From Pycnopodia helianthoides (Eukaryota > Echinodermata > Asteroidea > Forcipulatida > Asteriidae): DNA of 64,000 nt. The stretch is from positions 2,466,034-2,530,033 of the forward strand of contig CM063256.1 of NCBI GenBank assembly GCA_032158295.1, written 5' to 3'. Position 1 is the first letter of the stretch. Each line of letters begins with the position of its first letter. Shown here one piece after another: positions 43,727 to 54,149 of the stretch. The notes beneath the pieces are model-generated. The model saw only the letters and a list, made by a program, of their open reading frames with translations. It made no database searches and had not been told where the DNA came from. Made by a program: the position numbers and the translations under genes.

Positions 43727-45472
43727 GGTATGAAAAGTGTCACATAGCATCGAGGAAGGTTTTTGTAAACTTATACAACATTTCTATCCAACCCATAACA
43801 AGCTTAGCAGATCAAACTTTTCTTTAATGTTTTCTACAAATGTTTTTCCTCATGCCTACGGGAACCATAACAGTCTGGCGTTGTACAGTATAATGAAATG
43901 AGTATAAATAATTAAATGTATACGTTGTATAATGCTCATCAAACGCTGGCTTATATGCATGGTTTGGTTATCAGCCATTATGAACACCATGCAGCTAGCG
44001 CTTTGCCTTGATAAAATAATAATTGAGCACTTATAGTCATGAAAAAGAAACAAAAAACAATTTACTTATTTGAGCTTAGCATGCTATTAAAACGTATTAT
44101 TTAACAAGGAAAATTAAGCCCTTAAAAGGAAAACAAGTGTATTGAAGAGGAATGAGATATTCAATAGGAACATGGTTTGTTGATATATTTGGTTGGCGAG
44201 AAAGTATGAAGGTCTGATGGGTTTCAACGGCATCGCTGTTATTTGTTAACATGCTATACTTTTGAATCATCAATCAGGCTTTATCTTTGTACAGCTTGGG
44301 CCCAAAATCTTGCATTCTTTAAATGGAAAAACAAAAAAATACAGCATTTTGAAAATTTGTATCGCATTTGGAAGAAAAAACAATCCGCTGAAATTATGGT
44401 ATAAAACTTCGATTTTTGACTACAAACAGCCAACAAAAAAACTTTAAAAAATTGCCTCTTAATAAAAAAAAAAAGTACAAGTAGGCAAAATTAACAAATT
44501 GTGGCAAATTTATTAAAAATCGCAACACTGCAAAGAAGAAAGTATTTTCCCCAGACAATGTTTTAATTCTTCTCAAGAACAATGTCTCATCTCAGCAATA
44601 TGTGGTCGATGTGGTATTCCGAGCACTACCATATGGGTTATGAGCTCTCAAATTATGGTACATACTTTTAAAAAAGTTAAAAAACACCCCTATAATGGTA
44701 TAACTCACCACTTACCTTGTGATTAGTTTTATACCGAAATCGTAATTGCCATGACAACAACATTTTTTGTCCATGTTTTTTGGTTTAGGGCCAAGGTCAA
44801 TCAAACATAAAAGAACAAAGGAAAACCCTTTTTATTGGCGTGGCAAAAAATTATTGGATAATCATTGAAATTTATAGTCCCTTAATACTCTTTATTGCTT
44901 TTAGAGGGTTAAAGTATATGATTGCATGTCCAGAATATGCACGAATTCTTGGACTTGCCCAATAACGATGTGCGGTCTTGCGATTTCACGTTGTAATTTG
45001 ACGGTGTTTTTCCCGAGAAGGCGTCGGCTGAAGACAACCTCTCGCTCAACTACTAATGTTTCAAGTACAAGTTGCGACAATCTACATGTATTGTATATAA
45101 CTATGTGAACAAGGCTGATGATTTGAATCTTTGCGTGTTTGAGTTTTCTCCTGAAGACAAACAGAGTATACTGTTCGAAACGTCGAGACAACACCGCCTC
45201 TTTTCAGAGCCAACACTCCCACAAAGAGATTTAATATATGGTTATACCCGCAAGTTTACTATTTATTTGTAGTTACTTTTTATTTCCACACTATATGCAA
45301 AGCTTCAAACACCACTTGTGTTAGAGTTTTTTTTACTATTGTTGATGTTCATTTTAAAAATTACTTTCTAAGCATTGCAAGCTCTAAATAAATTACAGTA
45401 TGCACAAAAACATGTTTTACTCAACTTCTTAAATGACTAGTGTTAAAATACCCCTGACCAACCGCGATTCAC
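43727..45472. other. Intergenic DNA with a lectin-downstream paralog
   Basis: 44970-45115 matches 37360-37480. 45130-45200 contains 'cctgaagacaaacagagtatactgttcgaaacgtcgagac', a possible hammerhead-like or retroelement relic. 45380-45470 matches 51470-51570 and carries the near-single-copy relative of the 30-bp minisatellite. No gene recognised. Confidence 0.55.
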
Positions 45473-45781
45473 AATTGGGTCATTCCGTGTCAATTCAACA
45501 CGCTTTTGGACCTGACCGTCACAGATTAAAATGAAATTTGGTGTGCTGATTGGACTCAATGAGAAACCCCCAGAACCGAAATGTTTTGCCGTTCGGTTGA
45601 TTATTTTTTGAGATATGGGTTAACGAACTTTTGACTAATTAGCATGACCTGCTATGTTTGGACATTCATATCTCCAAAAGTAAAGTACCTACAGAGATAA
45701 AATTTACACCATTTTAAAGCTCTTGAAATCTGTGACGGTCAGGTCCAAAAGCGTGTTGAATTGACACGGAATGACCCAATT
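45473..45781. mobile_element. 309-bp MITE with 55-bp perfect inverted ends
   Basis: The first and last 55 bases (starting AATTGGGTCATTCCGTGTCA) are exact reverse complements. The interior, 199 bp, has no open frame of note. Perfect long ends suggest a recent insertion or recent conversion between arms. The target duplication is unclear because the palindromic AATT makes the edge ambiguous. Confidence 0.93.
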
Positions 45782-45929
45782 AACCCTGACCCCACTCCCA
45801 TCCTGCTCCAGTGACATATTATTACCCATCCTCCAGCAATACATTTCCACATGAAATACTGTCAAGGTTACGACAGTAACATTAAAGCACATCCAAAAGG
45901 TGTATCATAATTCAAACAAGAACTGCATG

Positions 45930-46640
45930 TGACTATTACCAAAGATTACAGAGCGCTGATGGCGCAAGATGGGTTAGGCCTGCGCTAAACGTCGCACGTT
46001 TGTCGTGTCGAACTCAAACAGTTGTAAAATTAGGAATTAAATTCGACAAAAGAGCGGCGTTTAGCGCAAACCTTTTATTTAAGTTCGGCACTGCCGTGTA
46101 GCACGGCAAGCCCTGCCGTGCTACATGGTAGCGGCACGACACGGTGACAAACGTCGCGCTCTTGCCGTGTCGAATCGAACTGAAAACATTTGAGTTCGGC
46201 TCGGCAAAAGTGCGACGTTTAGCGCAGGCCTTACTGAAGCTTTATCTATTGTTCGAACATGAAATACGCATGGACGCCATTTCAGCAAGCAAATGTTTTG
46301 TTTATCATTGATAGCAATGGTCATTGTCTGCACTGATCTATCGTTGCATCAATAGGGTTGCTTGCTGAAATGCCCGAGTTCGCCATCCTGCACCTTCGGC
46401 GCTCTGTATTATTTGCTATAACATCTACACGCGTAGCTGCTTAAGTCAATAATGAATATTAATGAATTCATGTACATCTCAAACACGCCCTCTTTTCAAG
46501 GGGAACGCGGGCACGACATGCAGAAATAGTGACGACATGGCTTATTACATTGTACGCTGTAATAACAAATCATTCAACCTTACCAATATGACCACCAACC
46601 CATCCAATTCAAACTTTGTTTTGTTTGATTCATTTGGAGT
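45930..46640. repeat. Segmental duplicate of 27.60-28.03 kb (filled-site copy)
   Basis: Collinear with 27600-28032 on both sides of the 254-bp insertion. 46230-46400 and 46470-46600 keep 'tactgaagctttatctattgtt', 'gtcattgtctgcactgatcta', 'gcaccttcggcgc' and 'aacacgccctctttt'. Confidence 0.85.
45977..46230. mobile_element. 254-bp PIF/Harbinger-like MITE, TTA duplication, empty site known
   Basis: Ends GGCCTGCGCTAAACGTCGCAC and inverted GTGCGACGTTTAGCGCAGGCC are perfect over 21 bp. TTA flanks (45974-45976, 46231-46233). The paralog at about 27656 reads 'gggTTActgaag' with one TTA and no insert. Inner stems 'gccgtgtagcacggc' and 'gccgtgctacatgg' add strong hairpins. Confidence 0.93.
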
Positions 46641-46983
46641 GAGAACTGCTGTAGTGAACTAATTAGAGTTCAACAGTTTGGATGTTTGAATTACAAAAGT
46701 TGGATTCTAGTAAATCACTCTGGGCGGAGAGAAGGGGGAGATGATTTTGACGTGATCATTTAAAAAAAATTGTTTTATTCTTATTTTTAATGTAGAAATG
46801 TCTTCAAGTGATATTAAATAATAATTTAATGCACATGGCGTCATTTGACTAGGTCAAAAGAAGGTTGCTCACTGGACCATCCTGTGCGCCGCGCGATCTA
46901 GGTGGCGGTGACTGATTCATCGCTGATATGGTGTTAGGCAGCGTCGCGCAGTTTCTTGTTGTGGTTTTTATTGGCAATAGAAG
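46641..46983. other. Intergenic DNA upstream of lectin 2
   Basis: No repeat or gene recognised up to 46900. 46905-46983 begins to align with the lectin 1 upstream region ('gattgatcgctg' against 'gattcatcgctg'). Confidence 0.45.
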
Positions 46984-47076
46984 GATCTCAGCACAGTTCC
47001 GTTCTGTGAAGGTTGCCTTTCTGGGTTATTTGTATATCTGGCAGCAATTTTAATTTGTCGAGAGGTGGTCTACAAA
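46984..47076 (+). promoter_or_regulatory. 5' flank of lectin 2, with the ancestral ATG lost
   Basis: Aligned with 34250-34332. At the place of the lectin 1 ATG (34333) this copy reads GTG (47065-47067), so translation should begin at the next in-frame ATG, 47077, four codons on. Confidence 0.6.
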
Positions 47077-47371
47077 ATGTTGTCGAGCAAACTGCTGGCT
47101 GTTGTTGGTATATTTATGACGGCAAACTACGCTGCCGTAAACGGGCGGTGCATGAAGAAGGCCCCGCCATGCCCTCCCACTTGGAGCCAGTGGCATGACA
47201 AATGCTACAAGTTGCATAATGGCTACGTTAATTGGGTAGAGGGCAAGCAGCTTTGCACTGAGATGGGCGGCGAGATAGTTGTCTCTCAATCTGAAGAAGA
47301 ACTACAACACTTTCTCGACATGTGCGGTTGCACACATCTCTGGATTGGTTGCAACGACATTGAAGTTGAAG
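47077..47371 (+). CDS. Secreted C-type lectin 2, exon 1
   Basis: First of two exons of a 162-residue paralog of lectin 1. ATG at 47077 is chosen because 47065 is GTG; the shorter leader (MLSSKLLAVVGIFMTANYAAVNG) is still a good signal peptide. The domain start CPPTWSQWHDKCYK is the same as in lectin 1 but for one residue. Between EEELQH and WIGCND this copy has two extra residues and two extra cysteines (MCGCTH), which could form an added loop disulphide or a dimer link. The exon ends in phase 1 with donor G|GTTAGT at 47372. Frame intact. Divergence from lectin 1 is concentrated in the loops, as expected if binding specificity has shifted (inference). Confidence 0.83.
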
Positions 47372-48855
47372 GTTAGTACACAATTCCAGAAATGATGCTC
47401 ATTATACAGTCCTTGTAATTAGTTTTATTTTATGAAAAATTCGCCAACACGAGGCCAAAATGGCACCCATGGTGAGGGCTACAGAAATAATCTAAAGTGG
47501 GGGAAATCTAAATTGAGAGGAAATATCTGTTGATGGAAAAGACACAGGTAGGGAGTTCAAGAGTGCAGCGGTGTGGCATTCCGATTATTAACACGAGACC
47601 AGATTTTTCTATTAAATAAAATCTTCTCTTAAAATTGTATTCATACAATTTTTTTTTCTAAAATAGAAATAGGCCTACTCGCAGCACTTTTTTATCAACA
47701 CAATTTTAATTGTTCAATAATACAAATAATTTGTTAAAATTAAGATTGAAACAAAATTGTAACTTTGGACGGGGATTCCTATTTCTTTCTTTTTTAATCC
47801 CATGGCAATCACGCCTGAAATTGTGCGAGCAATACCCAGGCTTAAAGGAATTATACAGGATTAGTAGAGCTGAAAAAATAGCCACCGACAGTGTTCATGT
47901 TTTGTGTGATCAACCATACATAAAATAACAAACAACGACAACAAAACAAGCATGCACAATGTTCAGCATATAAACACGTTGTCCTTAATTTTAATAAATT
48001 TACGTTACTTTTATATATTTCTTTGCTTAATTTCACTTTTCCATATATAGACATACAACGTTAAACTAAAATATTTGATTTTAAAACAAAATTGCACGCA
48101 TGTACAACTTAATAATATAGGGTTGGGAACAATTTGGTTCCAGAAGTTCGAATACGCACGGGACTCGCACATTCTATTGAAAGTGGTTGGGTGCGGGTTG
48201 AGGTATGGAGTTCCAATCATTAGCTGGCATAGCAATTAGCAATAAGGGTCTATTAGCAATTAGCAATTAGCAGTGGCTGATTTAATTTTCTGCTTGATCC
48301 CGCGGTTCCGTCGCAGCGCAAGCAATTTAACGAAGGTCGACCTGAAGGCGGCTTTAACAAAAACAATGCGTACTTTCCATTTAAAGGTAGGGTAATCGTT
48401 TGGTAAAAAAACCGAGGAAAAAAAATAAATATCCAACCTCCCTCACTTAACACACCCGGTTTCAAAACTGGTACTCTGAACATACTTTCATTTTCTCTAC
48501 TTTGTATCTCACACTACCATTCTGTTCACTCACGCACACCAGTGACATTCCCAAAACATACCTGAGGGACTATGCCCCAAAACAAAAGAGAAAGACCATA
48601 GCAATGCCTTTGTACTTATGATACAAGTGCTGCTGCTGCACAGTAGCACTTCACGGTAGCAAATCATGGCCCTTCAGTTGAGGGGACAAAAAAAAATACA
48701 ATAACCGTTTCAAGCGCTTTTTTAAATAGAAAGCTTACTTGTTATAAAGATGGTATGGGTAGTAAGCATCCTGACCCTATCTATACCTTGAAGTACGACC
48801 CCGCTCCCACCGTTTGATGTAATGAGACTTTTTGTTTTGGATTGACTCGGATCAG
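47372..48855 (+). other. Lectin 2 intron (1484 bp)
   Basis: GT-AG, phase 1. The first 280 bp and 47750-47990 match the lectin 1 intron. 48130-48185 is an inverted fragment of the dispersed 'gttcgaatacgc...ctcgcac' element. 48236-48275 has three 'agcaattagcaattagca' units. 48305-48385 is an open, coding-looking stretch (see rejected items). Confidence 0.78.
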
Positions 48856-49049
48856 GTACATGGGTGTGTTTGGATGGTGTGGGTGCTATTGAAGTGCAGG
48901 ACAAGAGATGGGATGCTGGTAAGCCAGATAATTCCAACAGCGGAGATTGCGCCATAGGCCGTGCTTCAGGCTGGTACGATGGGAATTGTGGTAATGCAAG
49001 CAAGTTAATCTGTCAGCGCCCAGTATCAACAGCACTGTCGTTCCAGTGA
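48856..49049 (+). CDS. Secreted C-type lectin 2, exon 2
   Basis: Acceptor AG 48854-48855, stop TGA 49047-49049. It reads TWVCLDG, WDAGKPDN, GDCAI, WYDGNC, LICQRP and the same short tail STALSFQ. The sugar-contact motif is KPD where lectin 1 has QPD, and WYD replaces WND as in lectin 1, so ligand specificity and calcium use probably differ between the paralogs. All four cysteines of this half are kept. Confidence 0.83.
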
Positions 49050-49830
49050 AAGGTTGCTCAATATTATAAGCAAACTGCTTTTTATGAAGATGAAAGGGAC
49101 ACATTGCCTTAAAATCTCTCAAAATGTCACTCTTTGGAATTTGCTCCTTTTCCCGTTTTAAGAGTTGTTCATGCACTAAAACACCTACAGAGTGTTGCAA
49201 TTAGTGAGTAGTGATTTAAAAAACATAAAGTTGCCTCTGGAAATACAACCAGCGGAATATACGGTTTTGTGGAGTCAAAAACTTGGTTCAAAAAAAAAAG
49301 CGGACTGTGTTTAGTCACGAAAAAAAAAAAAAATTCAAGAGATATTTATGTCAATCATTGTACTCTACTTTAAAACATCTTTTCAACAAAATTCATTTCA
49401 TAACAAACACTTTTCATAACCCAAATCGCCCAATCCAAAGGCAGCGTGCCCTTAAGTGGTAAACTGCTCATTCGCTTTGTGGTTACCATTTGTAAAACAC
49501 CAACCAAGTTATTATAACTCAAAAATTTTGCTAGTTAGTCAATTGAAAAATGTTATATGAAATCATCCGTTTTGATGTTTTAACCAAAGTATTTGAAAAC
49601 TCAAAACTTATTCTGAAAACGGAGCAATACTGACATGTTCACTATAGTTTCGTGTCTTTCGAGTTATATCACTGAAGTGCTGTACGTTCACTGTATCGTA
49701 ACAACAACAAAAATATTGATAAAGTTAGATTTGGTTAAAATGTCATAGTTTCATGATTGTGTAAAACATATCTTTGATTGTTAACAAATATACGTTATAG
49801 GCCTACTGCTAACAGACTGATATGACGTCA
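49050..49830. repeat. Lectin 3' flank, copy 2
   Basis: Collinear with 36551-37350; see that entry. The matches include 'aatgtcactctttggaatttgctcc', 'ttcatttcataacaaacacttttcata.cccaaatcgcccaatccaaaggca' and 'tgaaaacggagcaa.actg'. Confidence 0.9.
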
Positions 49831-51548
49831 TTGTTTAAAAAAACATTTCAACGAAAAGGAAGTTATGTTAGTCCATGTGCACTAACACCATTACATACGT
49901 CATCATTAACCCAAGCATTCTTCTAATCAAGTTTTCAGTATAAAATATGATTCTCTTTTTTCCATTTCTTGAAATGGAGTAAGAACCTTATTTCCAATTT
50001 ATAGTTAAATTTGGAACACACAAGTCTTTCAATGTTAAGGTTTTGCAAGTTTTTTACTCCCGGGAAACGCTTTTCTCCGGCTGCCATCTTTAATAAACTG
50101 ACTATCGAAAAATCATTTCATAGCTTCACAAAAAAATAGAATTACTTCAAAAAAGTAGAAACAATATTAATCAGGCATTCTTTGTGCGCCGTTTACTGCA
50201 AAACGCGGCCTCGTTCGATAAGATTGGCAAGTTTTAGATCTACGGTTGTTTTCATAACTGTTTGAAATAATGAAGTAATGTTGGTTTCAAAAGGAGCTGC
50301 TGATTCGACAAATTAATGGTGATCTCTTTAATTTATTCTTTGGTTATATCGATGTCTGGTTTAGGGGTAGTAGGGAGTGTGTAAGGTGGAATGGTATTAG
50401 GGAGGTTTAGCTGCACGTTACGCGAGCAAAAATGCGAACGTGAACGTCAGAAAATTGTGTCGTTTCTAAGTGACGTCACCACTTTGGGCTTATTTCATGC
50501 TTACGCATGACGTCTGCACGTACGTACCTGACGTGAGAAATTGTAACCTCACGTATGCTTAAAACATGAGATTTTTGCAACAAAATTGTCTGACGTTCAC
50601 GTTCACGTTTTTACTCGCGTATGGTGCAGCTAAATCTCCCTATTGCCTCCCGACGTGAATCGGTCAAATCGAAAAAGAACTTGTAGTTACATAATGCCCC
50701 TCCTCCGTATTTTTAGAATTTCTCGAGCGATTTGTTTTTTATGAAACTTTACCAAGTTTTACTTGATGACAAAAAGACAATTTCAAAAGTTTTCAATTCA
50801 ATGGCATTTTGATATATTTTTGGGGGGATCATTGTATTTTTCCATATTATTGTGTATTTTTTAATATAGGCCTACAAAATATGCTATAACACGTTGAAAT
50901 CTTTTAAGTTTTTACACAAACAAAATAATCAGTAACAGAACATTGATATTCCCACCATTTATAGTGGGCCTATGGTTCAATGGGCCTGGTTAGTGAATCT
51001 ATAGTGAATCTATAGGCATGAAAAGTTAAAATTTAGCATGTAAAGAAAGTTGACTAAAAAATCTGACATAATTTGAACCCCTAAATACAAACTGGAAACG
51101 CAAACTCCAAGATGGCCGCCGAATTTGGCGTCCATTTTGAAATCTCACAACGCATCTAACAGTATTACGTTACACATCACTACCACTTTCTTGGAAAAGA
51201 ATCCAGAAACAAGTGGAAACTTTGTTGAAAGGGAAAAAATCACTACAAAACGTTAATAAAATCGTTTGAGCCAAGATCGAACAAACGGTTGTCATGGTAA
51301 CAGCTGAACCCCTATGGCAGTTATTTTCTAACAATATATGATAAATATTGGGACAAGTCAGACAAATTGGTGGTAATCGGATGCAGTGTTAAAATTTACG
51401 AGAAATATCATGATGGGACCCCCGGTCCTGATAGGGTTAATGATGTTCATGTTTTTAAATACTTTCTCAGCACTGCAAACACAAAATAAAATATATTATG
51501 CACAAAAAATCCTAGTCTTACTCAACAATTCTTAAATGACTCGGTAAA
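49831..51548. other. Intergenic DNA around one MITE, no gene
   Basis: AT-rich. 51470-51548 is collinear with 45385-45440 ('ttatgcacaaaaaatcctagtcttactcaacaattcttaaatgactcgg'), the left flank of the minisatellite. 50400-50640 is a MITE, listed separately. Confidence 0.5.
50400..50640. mobile_element. 241-bp MITE with long inverted ends and TA flanks
   Basis: 'GGGAGGTTTAGCTGCACGTTACGCGAG' and 'CTCGCGTATGGTGCAGCTAAATCTCCC' are inverted ends; pairing continues through 'aacgtgaacgtcagaaaattg' and 'caattttgtctgacgttcacgtt', about 60 bp in all. TA lies on both sides (50398-50399, 50641-50642), as in Tc1/mariner-type insertions. The interior has more 'cgtacg' and 'gacgtcac' motifs. Confidence 0.85.
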
Positions 51549-52050
51549 ATTAACCGTAACCAACCCCGATCTTCAACTTTAACCGTAACCAGCCCCGATC
51601 CTTCAAAATTAGCCGTAACCAGCCCCGATCCTTCAACATTAAACGTAACCAACCCCGATCCTTCAACATTAACCATAACCAACCCCGATCCTTCAACATT
51701 AACCGTAACCAGCCCCGATCCTTCAACATTAACCGTAACCAACCCCGATCCTTCAACATTAACCGTAACCAGCCCCGATCCTTCAACATTAACCGTAACC
51801 AACCCCGATCCTTCAACATTAACCGTAAACAGCCCCGATCCTTCAACATTAACCGTAACCAGCCCCGATCCTTCAACATTAACCGTAACCAGCCCCGATC
51901 CTTCAACATTAACCGTAACCAACCCCGATCCTTCAACATTAACCGTAACCAACCCCGATCCTTCAACATTAACCGTAACCAGCCCCGATCCTTAGACATT
52001 AACCGTAACCAACCCCGATCCTTCAAAATTAACCGTAACCAGCCCCTGCC
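51549..52050. repeat. 30-bp minisatellite, about 17 units
   Basis: Units of 30 bp of the form 'cttcaacattaaccgtaaccaRccccgatc', with a common A/G variant that alternates irregularly and a few private changes. The unit length is a multiple of 3, giving long minus-strand frames that encode a 10-residue repeat; these are not supported as genes. The edge units are the most diverged. Confidence 0.98.
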
Positions 52051-53587
52051 TTTCAAAACTAACCCTGACGAAGTAAAATGAGAACTACACAATTTCGAGG
52101 CATATTTGGGTGGTTCATTATAATAATACTTCATATCTTGCCAACCATAATATTATTCATTTCATAACGGACGCTTTCAAACGCTTCGGGTCGGGGTTGG
52201 TTGGGTTAATATTAGCCAAATGAATTTGAATAATCTTATTAATTGACAATTTAGGTAAACTATTGAAATTGAAATACTATCTTTTTGATAGTTTACTAAT
52301 TATGAGACAGGGCATTCATTTTATTCGAGCAAGACGTTAAATTGAAGAAGTTTTTGTTGAAATTGGCCGGGAAAAGCTAGGCATCATTTGGGTCAAAAAA
52401 TGAATGTGCGATTTTATGGTTTAAAATCCTGCAGTGAGGACCGCTGTCAGCGCGTGCTGATATTATACTAATATTTCCATCGCAGAAACACGTCGTACAC
52501 ACTGGTCAGCTCATTATGAAATGGGGTGGGGGGGGGGTATCCCAGGCTGAACCGTGCCACACGTGTTGCAGGGGGTGTCAATCAACAAGGGTCAGGAGTC
52601 AGGGATATGCTGACAACATACCACGAGAGGGCCTACGTAAAAATTGTTGCCGGAAAATGTCAATTATTTCCTAGGAATAGAGAGCTAGTTATGGAGTTCA
52701 AAATAATTAGATTCGCTGGCATCAGGGAGGCGACAATAGAGGGCGCTTCGGCAGAATATTAGAACTCCTGCTGCTGCGTCAAATTGTAAGTTGGCCCTTT
52801 TATGAATTTCAGACAGATCGTTCATGTTGGAGTTACGCTGGAATTAAAATGGTAATTCTGGATGAAAAATCTTATCGCAATCAAGCATTGTGTCAATGAA
52901 AGTAGTTTAACCTAAGTGTAAAAGGCAAGGATGACCAAAAGGAGACTGTTTACAAACCATGACACTTTCCACTGTCAAAACATATTACTACGCAGCTTGA
53001 TGGGCTATACCAGTTGCTTATAGATCTCTAACTTCATGATTTCAAAATACACACACTTTGTGTTTGGTTGCAAATACCTCCTTCACACTTTTGCGGTAGT
53101 TGTGTCCTTGGAACTCGTGAAAAACTTGAATAGTTGGTTAATAAGTCACAGAGCCGTGTCGACGCAGTCAGTTTGTCTTTAAAAATGGCGGTGCAGTGTG
53201 CTGCTCGTGTCACATGATCTTGCAACGGCTTTTACAAAATGTGCGTAACAAAACAAAGGTGTTCTCATTGGACAACTCATCATTATTTGGACATGGACAG
53301 ATTTGTTTTTTATCTGAAGTTAATTTAAAAAAATGCAAATTTAATGGTTAAATGTCACTGTATTTGTCAACATTAAATACATGTAAATTGAGTTGAACTG
53401 CATTGAGTTCAGTTGATGGCTAGCAACTTGCATTTTTTGGCTCTGAATCACACCCAGATTGCAAGAAACTTCGCTATATTTTGTTATGGACACAATTAAA
53501 AGGTTTCAATAGACAACAAAAAGTCAATAATATAGTAATGGTAAGCGAGGCTGGTGCTGTCGGTCTTGATGGCCAAGATTATTAGAG
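52051..53587. other. Intergenic DNA, no gene recognised
   Basis: 52480-52600 is the dispersed 'gtcgtacacactggt.agctcat...gtgtcaatcaacaaggg' repeat also at 22965-23060. Otherwise AT-rich with short frames. Confidence 0.45.
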
Positions 53588-54121
53588 TTGCATAAGCAGA
53601 AAATACTGCTTAAAGCGTTTCTGTTAAGAAAAAATGGGCAGGGTACCAGTCACAGATTGTACATAAGTAATGGCATTTTGGCTGGTAAGCATGATTTTGT
53701 TGTGCTTAAGTACTTTTTGTGCTTAAAGGCACAGTACACGTAGGCCTAATGACTCTGAAAACTAATGGCAATAAAAACTTACTTGGTAAGAAGTACAACA
53801 CCTTTGGGTAGTATAATGAATTTTGAGAAACTTTTAAATTCGAAGTGCTACGGTTATGGAAAATATATCACTTTTTATTCCCCAAAATTTGAATCTGAGA
53901 AGCGTTTCTATCAGACTGCGTATTATTACGGGGAATATTCTTCCTGATGCGTGGAACTCGCTCCGGTTTTTCGGTGATATCTCAAAAACGCGACCACCTT
54001 TTGAAGTGAAATTTTCACAGGTTAGTTTTATTGTATGTACCTACATTTATATAGGATTAACACAATCAGTAGGCTCCAATTACCAAACGTGTACTGTGCC
54101 TTTAAGCAGCTCTGGACCCAG
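53588..54121. mobile_element. Family A element split by a TTAA MITE
   Basis: 'gcataagcagaaaatactgctta...gtaccagtcacagatt...ttgtgcttaa' resumes after the insertion as 'ttaagcagctctggaccca'. The uninterrupted counterpart at 60429-60622 reads straight through 'ttgtgcttaagcagctctatg'. Confidence 0.88.
53727..54101. mobile_element. 375-bp TTAA MITE (family C), precisely delimited
   Basis: Perfect 15-bp inverted ends AGGCACAGTACACGT and ACGTGTACTGTGCCT, flanked by TTAA on both sides (53723-53726, 54102-54105). It is inserted in a family A element whose uninterrupted copy at 60594 has a single TTAA. An older copy is at 26600-26966. PiggyBac-like by target site; no coding sequence. Confidence 0.95.
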
Positions 54122-54149
54122 TGTCCGTGGAAGGGCCGGATAATTTTTG

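Noticed and set aside
44720..44800. Possible minus-strand first exon (ATG near 44782 to AAG|GTAAGTGG)
   Set aside because: Good donor and start context, but only about 20 codons (MDKKCCCHGNYDF) with no second exon or homology that I can recognise.
48305..48385. Coding-looking stretch (RKQFNEGRPEGGFNKNNAYF) inside the lectin 2 intron, between 'gtcgcag' and 'AAAG|GTAGGG'
   Set aside because: It resembles a small exon, but it has no counterpart in the lectin 1 intron, would disrupt the lectin domain, and its right edge runs into a repeat ('ttaaaggtagggtaatcgtttggtaa'). Possibly a fragment of another gene; too little to call.
51518..52134. Minus-strand frames of 144 and 194 codons over the 30-bp repeat
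   Set aside because: Translation of a tandem repeat in two overlapping phases at once; no coding evidence beyond the array.
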